A DNA stretch of 64,000 nucleotides, from positions 1-64,000 of the forward strand of contig CAKUWY010000009.1 in NCBI GenBank assembly GCA_934699585.1. Direction: 5' to 3'. Shown here piece by piece: positions 42,167 through 50,536 of the stretch. The position numbers and the translations under genes are program-made. The notes under the pieces are model-generated. The model was not told where the DNA came from, ran no database searches, and saw nothing but the letters and a program-made list of their open reading frames with translations. The stretch comes from an uncultured Fibrobacter sp. Its GTDB lineage: Bacteria; Fibrobacterota; Fibrobacteria; Fibrobacterales; Fibrobacteraceae. Position 1 is the stretch's first letter; the number at the start of each line of letters is the position of its first letter.

Positions 42167-43315
42167 TTGGCTTTAAGTCTGATAGCTAAGATTCGCGGTG
42201 AACGCGTGACCGTAGGCATTGATGTTGGTCATTACAGCATCAAGTATGTGAAAGTCTATCACAATAGCCGTGGTGGCAAGGTAGTGGTTGATGCCGACCT
42301 TGAACCGGTACCCGAGGGCGCCATTGTCAATGGCGAAATCCAGCGCCGTGAGGGTGGTGATGAGTCCCAGGACCCGAATGCCAAGAAGGAAAAGGATGGC
42401 TATGACCTTTTAAGCGAGGCCATGACAAAGCTCATGCTGCGCCACCCGCTAGATGAATCTACGGACTTGGTGGCGTCTGTGAACTGCGGTGCCGGCGCCG
42501 GTGGCGTCCTGGTGGACCGGTTGAACGTAAAACTCCCCAAAAATGGCGATGAAGCTGCCATTATTCTCCAGACCGCCCAGTCCCGTCCGCCCTTCGATGA
42601 CCAGGATAACGTTATCGACTACGAAGTGGCGTCTCGTGAAAATGACGAGGTAAAGGTAAACGTGGTGGCCGCCAAGAACGCCCTGCTGGACTCTTGGGCT
42701 CAGTTCTTTACGGTGAAGGGGCTTAAGCTCTCTGCCATTGATGTAGATATATTCGGTCTTCTCAACGCCTATATGGCGACTGCCAGCGAAGAAGACTTGA
42801 ATGCCACCTGCGCCATTGTAAACATTGGCGAAAAGAAAATGAGTATTGCCTTTGTGCAAGACGGAGCGTTCCACTCCATGCGTGCCATGACCGGAGGCTC
42901 TCTGGATTTGGTGATTGCCAAGCTGGGAACCCACTTGGGAATCGACGCCGCCAAGTGCCACGAGATCTTTGAGAAGGGCGATCTAGGGGTGGTGGATGGA
43001 TTCTCCGAAGCCGAAGTGGAAGAGGCCATGAAGCTTGCTTTCGAAGACCTGATGGCCCAGATCGAGTTCGGTATCCGCTATTTTGAATCTTCGGAAGATT
43101 CGAAGACCCTTGGAAAAATCTTCTTGGGTGGAGGCGGTGCCTCTATCCCTGGAATGAAGGCTTACATTGCAGAACGCACCGGACTCGAGACCGATACGGT
43201 GAACCCCTTCCGCTATGTGGAGTGCGATGCCAAGGTGTTTGGCGCAAACGGGATCTCGTTGAGCCTTTCTAATATCTATGCCCCTGCACTGGGCCTTGCG
43301 ATGAGGAAATTCTAA
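42167..43315 (+). CDS. pilM: Type IV pilus assembly protein PilM
   Basis: A 382-residue actin-like ATPase-fold protein at the cytoplasmic face of the pilus alignment complex. It starts at TTG 42167, 6 nt after GGAG; the in-frame TTG 42155 includes that GGAG. Motifs: 'TVGIDVGHYSIKYVKV' (phosphate 1), 'CAIVNIGEKKMSIAFV' (phosphate 2) and 'IFLGGGGASIPGMKAYI' (adenosine). First gene of pilMNOPQ behind a consensus promoter. Confidence 0.95.
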   Translation: MALSLIAKIRGERVTVGIDVGHYSIKYVKVYHNSRGGKVVVDADLEPVPEGAIVNGEIQRREGGDESQDPNAKKEKDGYDLLSEAMTKLMLRHPLDESTDLVASVNCGAGAGGVLVDRLNVKLPKNGDEAAIILQTAQSRPPFDDQDNVIDYEVASRENDEVKVNVVAAKNALLDSWAQFFTVKGLKLSAIDVDIFGLLNAYMATASEEDLNATCAIVNIGEKKMSIAFVQDGAFHSMRAMTGGSLDLVIAKLGTHLGIDAAKCHEIFEKGDLGVVDGFSEAEVEEAMKLAFEDLMAQIEFGIRYFESSEDSKTLGKIFLGGGGASIPGMKAYIAERTGLETDTVNPFRYVECDAKVFGANGISLSLSNIYAPALGLAMRKF

Positions 43316-43947
43316 TGGCTACGAAAAAGAAAAAGGAAGAAGCAAAATCCTCCGTGGCTACAAGGAAATCTCTTTGCATTTCCATCAACCTGCTTCCCAG
43401 GGAATACCGTAAGCCTGTTAAGGATTTTTCTTGGATTACGGACCGCCGCGTGGTGTGGCCTACCATTGCCCTTATTGCGACAGTGATTAGTGTGGTGATG
43501 TTGTTCTCTTTTATCGAAGAGACCCTTTCTGGACTTAATCAGGAACTGGATCGAGTTAAGGCCGAAGTGGAACGGGAACGTCCGTTGCTTACCAAGATAA
43601 GCGACCTGGAACAGAAACAAGGCGTAATCAATACAAAGATAAACGCCCTCAAGTCCATTCAGGTCAGCAAAAAACGATGGGTTATTTTGTTCGAAAATGT
43701 TTCGTCGGTACTGCCGCCTAATATGTGGCTTACCAGCCTGAACCAGATAAGCGACAACGATTTGGAAATGCGCGGAACGACCTTTGATTTTTCCGAAGTT
43801 GCCGAATATATGGTCAAGTTGGAAAAACAGGTGAGTGTCGAAAAAGTTTCGCTGGTGAATATCTCTACTTCGAAGGTCGATGGGGAAGAAGCTTACACCT
43901 TCACCATCAAGGTGCTCCTGAAACAGGATCTGGGAATGGAGGGGTAG
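43315..43947 (+). CDS. pilN: Type IV pilus assembly protein PilN
   Basis: A 210-residue bitopic inner-membrane protein. The N-terminal cytoplasmic part has the PilM-binding motif 'SINLLPREYRK' near residue 24. One membrane helix (about 48-68), a coiled coil (about 70-115), then a ferredoxin-like periplasmic domain. The start overlaps the pilM stop (TAATG). Confidence 0.93.
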   Translation: MATKKKKEEAKSSVATRKSLCISINLLPREYRKPVKDFSWITDRRVVWPTIALIATVISVVMLFSFIEETLSGLNQELDRVKAEVERERPLLTKISDLEQKQGVINTKINALKSIQVSKKRWVILFENVSSVLPPNMWLTSLNQISDNDLEMRGTTFDFSEVAEYMVKLEKQVSVEKVSLVNISTSKVDGEEAYTFTIKVLLKQDLGMEG

Positions 43948-43948
43948 T

Positions 43949-44548
43949 ATGGGTAATATAGATTGGAAAGACAAAAAGAACATATATGCCATCTCCATTA
44001 TCGTCTTGATTTTGGCGGCGGCGTATTGCGTCTATACCTATATGTGGGATCCCTTTGTCCAAGAAAGGACAAGTCTTGAAAATCAGCTGCAGTCCGCTCA
44101 GGCGGAACTGGACAAGATTAACGCCCAGAAAAAACGTGTTGCCGAACTTGAAATGCAACTTGTTCAAGCGGAAAAAGATTTTGAAAAACTGAAAGAGATG
44201 TTCCCTGAAGAGGAAAAGGTGCCTCTGCGCTTGCAAGACCTGTACTCTGTGCTGCGTAGCTCCGGTGTGCAAATCCAGCGATTCAATCCCGAAGGCGGTA
44301 GTGAAAAGGAACATTACATAGAGAACCGTTATTCCATTGCGGTAAATTCTGGCTATCATATGTTGGGTTACCTGTTTGCCGAAATTGCAAACTTCAACTA
44401 CCCGACGGCGATTTCTAACTTGCGTCTTAACCGCTACTCCGGCATTGCCGCCGAGCTTCAGAAAGCGGAAACCCATGGGTGGACTCCCATTACCATGTCG
44501 GTTACCTTCAACCTGACCACTTACACATCCAAGAAGGTAGCAAAATGA
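43949..44548 (+). CDS. pilO: Type IV pilus assembly protein PilO
   Basis: A 199-residue bitopic protein, partner of PilN. Membrane helix about 10-30, coiled coil about 37-85, ferredoxin-like domain about 90-195 ('IQRFNPEGG', 'YPTAISNLRLNRYS'). The stop overlaps the start of the next gene. Confidence 0.92.
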   Translation: MGNIDWKDKKNIYAISIIVLILAAAYCVYTYMWDPFVQERTSLENQLQSAQAELDKINAQKKRVAELEMQLVQAEKDFEKLKEMFPEEEKVPLRLQDLYSVLRSSGVQIQRFNPEGGSEKEHYIENRYSIAVNSGYHMLGYLFAEIANFNYPTAISNLRLNRYSGIAAELQKAETHGWTPITMSVTFNLTTYTSKKVAK

Positions 44549-46509
44549 TGAAAAAGATATTTGTCCTTTTGTTCCTTGCCTTTGTCGCCTCTGCAACTGC
44601 GGCTCAGATTAAGGATGTAAAATTTGTCTGCGATGCCAAGAGATGCGAAATGGGATTCCTGTTTGCATCCGAGGAAGATTTGCCCACGTTCTTCCAGAAA
44701 TATGACGCAGCGGCAAAGAAACTGACTGTTGGTTTTTCCAATACGGATTTCGCCTTGGGCGAAGGAAACTACGATATTGATGGCGCCTCCGAGTGGGTGA
44801 AATCCATGAGGGTTTTCAAGGACAATTACCGCGGTATGCAGTTCTTGAAAATCGAGATGAATGTGGGTCCGTCCCTAAGTGGTGACAAGAACGAAATTTC
44901 TTTGAAAGGTTCCAATTTCCTTTTAAAACTCAAAGGGAATAAGGGTAAGGCCTGGACTCTTTCTAAGGTTTTTGCCCAAAAGAAAAAGGAAGCGGACAAG
45001 CGTGCTCTGGAAGAAAAGAAAGCAGCTGAAAAGCAGGCCCTCGAAGACAAGAAGGCTGCCGAGAAGGCCGCTCTCGAAGAGAAAAAACGCTTAGCCGAAG
45101 AGAAGAAGGCTGCCGAAAAGCAGGCTATTGAAGACAAGAAGGCTGCTGCCAAGGCTGCCGCCGAAGAAAAGAAACGTTTAGCCGAAGAGAAGAAGGCTGC
45201 CGAAAAGCAGGCCCTTGAAGACAAGAAGGCCGCGGCTAAGGCTGCTGCCGAAGAGAAGAAACGCTTGGCCGAAGAAAAGAAGGCTGCCGAGAAGGCCGCT
45301 CTCGAAGAAAAGAAACGCCTTGCCGAAGAAGAAAAGGCTGCCAAGAAGGCTGCCGCCGAAGAGGCTAAGCGCCTGGCCGAAGAACAGAAGATTCTGGACA
45401 AGGCGACCAAGGATAGCAGTGCCGCTGTCTCCGCGCTGCTGCCGAGCATCAAGGAATTTACGGTGCTGATGGGTTCTGGCATGGAACAGTTCCGCATTGT
45501 GGCCGACGATCCCATCAATCTTAAAAATGTGTCTGGACCGGACAACGCTTCCATCATTACCGTCGGTATTGCAGGACCGCAGAAATCTCCCTTGTTCAAG
45601 ATTGGCAGTGGAACATTGGTGAAAACGGTGTCTTGGGGTGCCAATGGATTGAAAATCCAGCTGCCAGTGGGCTCGAAACCTGTAATTTTGGTTCAGGATG
45701 GGGCTTTGGTGCTGCAGAAAACAGAGAATGTAATCAAGCGTGACGGATTTGTTTTCTGGTCTGCAAGGCCCGACGGAATCTTCGTTCGCGACTGGATGAA
45801 GGCTGCCGATGCAAGCCAGAGCTTTGATTCCTTTGTGAGCAAGCTGGAAAAAGACAGCAAGAAGATCGTGTCCGGGGCACAGACGTTCCACCTGAAGCCC
45901 GTTGTTCGTGAGCTCATTGTGGTAGAAGACGAAATTGACATGTACGCAGGTCCTAATGACAATTCCCAGATTATCAATCGTCTTTCTTTTGGCGACCGTT
46001 TGGTGAATATGGACCTGGTGGGATTGTACTATAAGGTTCAAAGTGGTGCCCGCGTTGGTTTTGTGAATCGCCGTTCCGTAAGTTATATGGACGAGCTTTC
46101 TGCAGTTCAGATGGAACGCCTGAAACAGGTGGATAAGGAGCGGGGAGCTCTTACTGAAGGAGCTATAAGTATTGCAAGCCAGCTGGATGGCATGTACGAA
46201 GATCGCGTTACCTACAGCTCTTTTGGACGTCGTGATCCCTTTGTAGATGTCAAGGGATTGGTTGAAGAAGGCATTAACATTGACCAGGTGGAACTTGTGG
46301 GTATCATTTGGGAATCCGATGTGCCTATGGCAATCCTGGTGGAAGCAAAGAATCCGGCCATTTCTTATACCCTCAAGGAAGGGGATAAGATCTTGAATGG
46401 AAAGGTATTGAAAATTACAGAAACAGACGTGCTCTTCCTGATTCAAGAATTCGGTGTGAGCCGTCGCTACTCCATGGGTCTTCCCGATAAGTTTGGGGGT
46501 AAAAAGTGA
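44545..46509 (+). CDS. pilP: Enlarged PilP: AMIN + Lys/Glu helix + SH3-like + PilP domains
   Basis: A 654-residue protein, against about 170 for ordinary PilP. Signal peptide about residues 1-20. AMIN-like beta domain about 22-150. A highly charged repeat helix about 155-300, made of units such as 'EEKKAAEKQALEDKKAA'. A middle domain about 310-450. An SH3-like stretch about 470-530 ('VEDEIDMYAGPNDNSQIINR'). A C-terminal PilP domain about 565-654 ('GRRDPFVDVKGLVEEG', 'LVGIIWESDVPMAILVE'). In other pili the AMIN domain belongs to PilQ; here it has moved to PilP. The long helix may bridge periplasm and peptidoglycan. It overlaps pilO and pilQ. Confidence 0.85.
   Translation: MMKKIFVLLFLAFVASATAAQIKDVKFVCDAKRCEMGFLFASEEDLPTFFQKYDAAAKKLTVGFSNTDFALGEGNYDIDGASEWVKSMRVFKDNYRGMQFLKIEMNVGPSLSGDKNEISLKGSNFLLKLKGNKGKAWTLSKVFAQKKKEADKRALEEKKAAEKQALEDKKAAEKAALEEKKRLAEEKKAAEKQAIEDKKAAAKAAAEEKKRLAEEKKAAEKQALEDKKAAAKAAAEEKKRLAEEKKAAEKAALEEKKRLAEEEKAAKKAAAEEAKRLAEEQKILDKATKDSSAAVSALLPSIKEFTVLMGSGMEQFRIVADDPINLKNVSGPDNASIITVGIAGPQKSPLFKIGSGTLVKTVSWGANGLKIQLPVGSKPVILVQDGALVLQKTENVIKRDGFVFWSARPDGIFVRDWMKAADASQSFDSFVSKLEKDSKKIVSGAQTFHLKPVVRELIVVEDEIDMYAGPNDNSQIINRLSFGDRLVNMDLVGLYYKVQSGARVGFVNRRSVSYMDELSAVQMERLKQVDKERGALTEGAISIASQLDGMYEDRVTYSSFGRRDPFVDVKGLVEEGINIDQVELVGIIWESDVPMAILVEAKNPAISYTLKEGDKILNGKVLKITETDVLFLIQEFGVSRRYSMGLPDKFGGKK
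44990..45390 (+). repeat. Coding tandem repeat inside pilP
   Basis: Repeats of about 40-60 bp encode Lys/Ala/Glu-rich units (GAAGAGAAGAAGGCTGCCGA variants). Prone to recombination-driven length change. Confidence 0.7.
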
Positions 46510-48002
46510 AAAAAGTAGCCAAGATCGTTCTCATCATGCTTCTTGCGGTAGGCTTTGCGGCATCGTTTGCCCAGGAGCCTGCAGAGAGTGGCCCCTCGGA
46601 GCCCAACAAGAAGTTGTATAACTTCACCTTTGTGGATATGGATTTTGATGCCGTATTCCGCTCCCTCTCCGTTACCGCGGGTGTGGATATCTTGCTTGCT
46701 CCCGATGTGAAGGGCAAGATGAGCCTCAAGATTACCAAGAAGACATGGCAGGAATCCCTGGACATTATCTGCGAAATCAATGACCTGACCTGGCTTATTC
46801 AGGACAAGTACATTGTGATTCAGCGTTCCAGTACCTACCAGGCGAAACTGAAGAAAATTGCGGATGAAGAGGCTCAGGCAGAGCAGAATGCCCCCTTGGT
46901 CCGTAGGAATTTCCAGGTGCACCATGCCAAGGCCGAAGAACTGGTAAAGGTCCTTGAAAGCATGAAGTCCAATCGTGGTCGCATCACCATTGTGGAACGT
47001 ACCAACTCTATCATCGTCTATGATACCGATGGGCGCATTGACCAGATGCAGAATGCCCTGAATGAATTGGATGTGGAAACCCTGCAGATTATGATTACTG
47101 CCAAACTCGTGGTGGTGAACAGCGAACTGGCGCGCGAACTTGGTGTGGACTGGACAGCAGGTATGGGCTCCAGACAGCTTACGCCGGGTGCTGCCGGTGC
47201 AGACGGGATGAAGTATGGAAGTGAAGCTGGTGAATCTCGTACCACTGCAGTCGTTCAATCTTTCCCCAACAATGGAGTTACTCCTGCTGTAAGCGGTGCT
47301 TCTACCGCTATTTCCACCAGCATCTTGGATAATCACCTACAGCTGGCTATTACTAACTTGATGGGTGACGCTTCTACCGAAGTGCTTGCCAGCCCCCAGG
47401 TATCTACATTGGACAATACCGAAGCCCAGGTGTTTATGGGTGACAAGGTTTCCATCCGTGTGATTGACGATAGCGGTGAGTCTTCGACACAGCTGGTGGA
47501 AACGGGTATCAAGTTGACTGTAACTCCCCATGTTTCCGGTGATAATCGCATCTTGCTGGATTTGCATCCCGAAAACAATTCCTATGACTATGACTCCAAG
47601 GGTGAAATTGTAATCAGTACCCAGGAAGCAAAGACCAAGGTGGTCGTGGCCGATGGTGAAACTGTGGTTATCGGTGGTCTTACCCGTAACGAAACTCAGG
47701 AATCCGAAAGCGGTATTCCGTTCCTCAAGGATATCCCGCTGTTTGGCAACCTGTTCAAGTATTCCCGCAAGTCCGTGGTCAAGAAGGATCTTGTGATTTT
47801 CGTGACGCCGCGTATTATCCGCAACTACATTGGCAGCATCCAGACCTCTGAACCTTCTACGGAAAAGCCCGGTGCTGCAGCAGCTCCCGAAGCAAAGAAG
47901 GTGGAACAGAAGCCCGCTCCTGCAAAGCAGGCCGATAAGTCCGACGCTTCTAAGGCTCCAGCCGCCCCTGCTCCTGCAAAGAGCGATAGCGACTGGGACT
48001 AA
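46506..48002 (+). CDS. pilQ: Type IV pilus secretin PilQ
   Basis: A 498-residue outer-membrane secretin, the exit pore for the pilus. It starts at GTG 46506, overlapping the pilP stop (GTGA). Signal peptide about 1-22, STN domain about 35-100 ('VDMDFDAVFRSLSVTAGVDI'), N1/NolW domain about 135-200, secretin core about 215-440 ('GVDWTAGMG', 'VLASPQVSTLDN', 'GETVVIGGLTRNE'), then 'RKSVVKKDLVIFVTPRII'. A Pro/Ala/Lys-rich tail follows. The N-terminal AMIN domains of other PilQs are missing here. Confidence 0.95.
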   Translation: MKKVAKIVLIMLLAVGFAASFAQEPAESGPSEPNKKLYNFTFVDMDFDAVFRSLSVTAGVDILLAPDVKGKMSLKITKKTWQESLDIICEINDLTWLIQDKYIVIQRSSTYQAKLKKIADEEAQAEQNAPLVRRNFQVHHAKAEELVKVLESMKSNRGRITIVERTNSIIVYDTDGRIDQMQNALNELDVETLQIMITAKLVVVNSELARELGVDWTAGMGSRQLTPGAAGADGMKYGSEAGESRTTAVVQSFPNNGVTPAVSGASTAISTSILDNHLQLAITNLMGDASTEVLASPQVSTLDNTEAQVFMGDKVSIRVIDDSGESSTQLVETGIKLTVTPHVSGDNRILLDLHPENNSYDYDSKGEIVISTQEAKTKVVVADGETVVIGGLTRNETQESESGIPFLKDIPLFGNLFKYSRKSVVKKDLVIFVTPRIIRNYIGSIQTSEPSTEKPGAAAAPEAKKVEQKPAPAKQADKSDASKAPAAPAPAKSDSDWD

Positions 48003-48021
48003 CCTTATTTGTTTTGCTAAA

Positions 48022-48049
48022 AAAAAGCTCGGCGTTGTCCGAGCTTTTT
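48022..48049. terminator. Bidirectional terminator after pilQ
   Basis: AAAAAGCTCGG / CCGAGCTTTTT, 11-bp stem with a 6-nt loop and T-runs on both strands, between pilQ and the convergent TSP3-repeat gene. Confidence 0.85.
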
Positions 48050-48059
48050 GCATTAGGTT

Positions 48060-50096
48060 TTATTCTTCGTATTTGACGTCAACGGCAATTAGCTTTATTT
48101 CGCCAACCGTTGGCGTAAGTGTCACGACCTTGGAGTCAAAACCCTTGCCTTCTAGGTATTCGCCGATGGCATTGATTTTACCTTCTGGCCCGCTTACTTC
48201 TAGCGTAAAGTTATGCTTGCGCATGAGCATGATGGCATCGTTCAGGGCGGTATAGCTCGATGCTATAAGGCGGTTGGAGTTTTTGAAGAACTTGATTTCC
48301 TTGGCGATAGAGCTTAGGTTCTGCTTGTTATTTCGGGCGCAACCATTTTCGTCCACTTTGACTTTTGGGAGCGTAGCGGGGCATTTGTCCAGATGGTCGG
48401 GAACTCCGTCAAAATCGGAATCCATGATGCAGCCCGAAGAATCTACTACGGCTCCGATAGGAGTTTTTGGGCATTGGTCTATAGCGTCTGGGACTCCGTC
48501 TTTGTCGGTGTCCAACGGACAGCCGTTTTTATCTACGGGATAGTCCTTTGGGGTTTCCGTGCAGTTGTCGTGCAGGTCGGAAATGCCGTCGCCGTCGGAA
48601 TCTACAGGGCAACCGTCCTTGTTGACCGTTTCTCCAAGCTCTGTTCCCGGGCAGCTATCTACTTCGTCGGGAATACCGTCCCGGTCTTCGTCCATGGGGC
48701 AGCCGAAGGGGTTGACCTTCCAGCCTTCGGGTGTACCTGGGCAGGCGTCGTTTTCGTTCTGCACCCCGTCGTGGTCTTCGTCCAGAGGGCAGCCTTTTGC
48801 ATCTACGGGGTCGTCTTTACGGGTGTTTGGACACTGGTCTGCGTTGTCGTCGATTCCGTCGGCATCAGTGTCCAGTTTGCAGCCGCTTGCATCTACGGCC
48901 ATACCGACCGGAGTGTTCTCGCAGGTGTCCTTGTAATCAGGCACGCCGTCCATGTCTTGGTCCAGGGGACATCCTGAATAGTCCACTTTAACACCTAGCG
49001 GTGTTCCTGGGCAATCATCTACGATGTTCAGCACTCCGTCTTGGTCTTCATCTACGGGGCATCCGCGGTTGTTTACCACCATGTCACGGGCTGATCCTGG
49101 ACACATGTCCAGACGGTCGGGCACTCCGTCGCGGTCGGCATCTTTCCAGCTGAAGTCTATGGCCTTGCTGATGCCAAGCGTCATAGAAATTTTGGGGCTT
49201 CCGGAAACATAGTACGATATTTCTTCACCAGCGTTGTCGCGCCTTACCAGGTGCCCATTGCTTGTCTTTGCGCCTCTGAAATAATCCAGGCCTATATCTA
49301 CACCGAACAGGAGATTGAATTCTTGGGGTAGGTGCAGTTTAATTGCCGGCGAGAAACGGAAAGAATCGTTGATTAGGTGATCGCTGATTCTTGTCTTGGT
49401 AATTTTGGTCTCCCCGGAAACTTCAAAAATGACAGAAATTAGTTTGTGTGGAAAAAGATTGAGGCCCGTTCCCCACATCACGTATTCTGTGCTGAAGTTT
49501 CCGATGTAGTTGTTCCATTGTACAATATTGAACAGCTCTAGCGTTAAGAAAAGTGTGGTGGCGAAGGACCATTCGCCGTAGGTGTAGGCGTGGGTCTTGC
49601 CGTCCTTGATGTTCCAGATGCGCCTGGGACGGAACCCGGCGTCCTTGGCGCCTGTGGGTGCAAACAGTTCCAGCGATATCGCTGGCCTTATCGGAAAATC
49701 CGTGGGGAGAGAGGCCTTGCCGTATATTTGCATATCCCCGATTCCGGAGGTCTCGAAATCAGTTCCTTTTACTTGCCCGTCGTAATAGAGGGGCTGGTAA
49801 ATGCCAAATTCAAAGAAATCCAGGGGGGCGTATGTGGCCTGAAACGCTCCGCCGACAGACGGAATGTTGCTTGGGACATCGTGCATGTTCCCTGTTCTGG
49901 TATTTTCAAAGCCGCCAATGGCCATAGGGGAGCCGTCGCTCAGGTTCTCGAAATTCCCAGAAAAGAAGAAAAAGCCCTGACCTAGGGTGGTGGACGAGGG
50001 TACTCTGAAACCGTCGCCGTTGCGGATTGCCCCGGTATGCGAAAATGCGTAAGTCGTTGCTAGACAAAGACTTAAGAGTATTTTTCTGGCATTCAT
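48060..50096 (-). CDS. Outer-membrane protein with nine thrombospondin type 3 repeats
   Basis: A 678-residue protein from ATG 50096. Signal peptide about residues 1-20, an OmpA-like N-terminal barrel (about 25-310), then nine calcium-binding TSP3 repeats of the type 'DxDxDGVPDxxDxCPxTP' (about 320-580). The C-terminal 85 residues should be an OmpA peptidoglycan-binding domain, but the usual 'NxxLSxxRAxxVxxxL' motif is absent, so that domain is degenerate or replaced. TAAATT lies 7 nt before ATG. It probably links surface and cell wall or binds ligands in a calcium-dependent way. Confidence 0.8.
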   Translation of the reverse strand: MNARKILLSLCLATTYAFSHTGAIRNGDGFRVPSSTTLGQGFFFFSGNFENLSDGSPMAIGGFENTRTGNMHDVPSNIPSVGGAFQATYAPLDFFEFGIYQPLYYDGQVKGTDFETSGIGDMQIYGKASLPTDFPIRPAISLELFAPTGAKDAGFRPRRIWNIKDGKTHAYTYGEWSFATTLFLTLELFNIVQWNNYIGNFSTEYVMWGTGLNLFPHKLISVIFEVSGETKITKTRISDHLINDSFRFSPAIKLHLPQEFNLLFGVDIGLDYFRGAKTSNGHLVRRDNAGEEISYYVSGSPKISMTLGISKAIDFSWKDADRDGVPDRLDMCPGSARDMVVNNRGCPVDEDQDGVLNIVDDCPGTPLGVKVDYSGCPLDQDMDGVPDYKDTCENTPVGMAVDASGCKLDTDADGIDDNADQCPNTRKDDPVDAKGCPLDEDHDGVQNENDACPGTPEGWKVNPFGCPMDEDRDGIPDEVDSCPGTELGETVNKDGCPVDSDGDGISDLHDNCTETPKDYPVDKNGCPLDTDKDGVPDAIDQCPKTPIGAVVDSSGCIMDSDFDGVPDHLDKCPATLPKVKVDENGCARNNKQNLSSIAKEIKFFKNSNRLIASSYTALNDAIMLMRKHNFTLEVSGPEGKINAIGEYLEGKGFDSKVVTLTPTVGEIKLIAVDVKYEE

Positions 50097-50128
50097 CGCA
50101 AAAAATTTAATTTTTTTTCGCAAAGGTA

Positions 50129-50156
50129 TTGACTTTTTAAAGTTTATGTATACATT
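50129..50156 (+). promoter_or_regulatory. Promoter of the 50164 operon
   Basis: TTGACT, 16-nt spacer, TACATT. The expected transcription start falls at or next to GTG 50164, suggesting a leaderless mRNA. Confidence 0.4.
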
Positions 50157-50163
50157 TCCACTC

Positions 50164-50322
50164 GTGGAACCGAATCGAGAGACTAAATCAGGGCTGCCTC
50201 CCTGGCACAGAAAGGCCCAGAAAGCCTACCGTGTCAATAGGGTCATCATCGTGCTCCAGATAGTGGCGTCTTTGGTGATGAGCGGGGTAATCCTGGTTGG
50301 AATCAGTCGTGTCCTGCACTGA
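50164..50322 (+). CDS. Small single-pass membrane protein (52 residues)
   Basis: GTG 50164 opens a 52-residue frame: a basic N-terminal half ('WHRKAQKAYRVNR') followed by one hydrophobic helix ('VIIVLQIVASLVMSGVILVG'). An in-frame ATG at 50146 would add six residues but lies upstream of the likely -10 box. The stop is followed by GGAG, which serves the next small gene. Support comes from the membrane-helix pattern, promoter, spacing and operon position; no homology could be tested. Confidence 0.55.
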   Translation: MEPNRETKSGLPPWHRKAQKAYRVNRVIIVLQIVASLVMSGVILVGISRVLH

Positions 50323-50332
50323 GGAGAATTCT

Positions 50333-50536
50333 ATGTTGAACTATGCGTACCATTGCGGCCGTAGGCCGAAGAGTGATTCTTTCGATAATTCACTTCCTTT
50401 CCCCAACGAGGAAATCGAAGAGGAAATCGAGGAGGAGGAAGAAGAACTGGACGAAGAAGTCGATTTTGACCAGCCGTCCTTCAAGCGCGACCAGATTTGG
50501 TCCGACTACGCCGAAGACCTGGATTACGACCAGTGA
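50333..50536 (+). CDS. Small acidic protein (67 residues)
   Basis: ATG 50333 follows GAGGAG by 6 nt. The centre is an almost pure Glu/Asp stretch (about residues 26-48), and the protein ends in 'SDYAEDLDYDQ'. No signal peptide or known domain. The stop overlaps the start of the lytic transglycosylase gene (GTGA), so translation is probably coupled. Confidence 0.65.
   Translation: MLNYAYHCGRRPKSDSFDNSLPFPNEEIEEEIEEEEEELDEEVDFDQPSFKRDQIWSDYAEDLDYDQ

Noticed and set aside
44990..45390. Non-coding repeat or CRISPR
   Set aside because: The repeats are in frame inside pilP and encode a charged helix.
50146..50163. ATG 50146 as start of the small membrane protein
   Set aside because: It lies within the likely -10 region of TTGACT-16-TACATT, so it would be upstream of the transcript start; GTG 50164 preferred.
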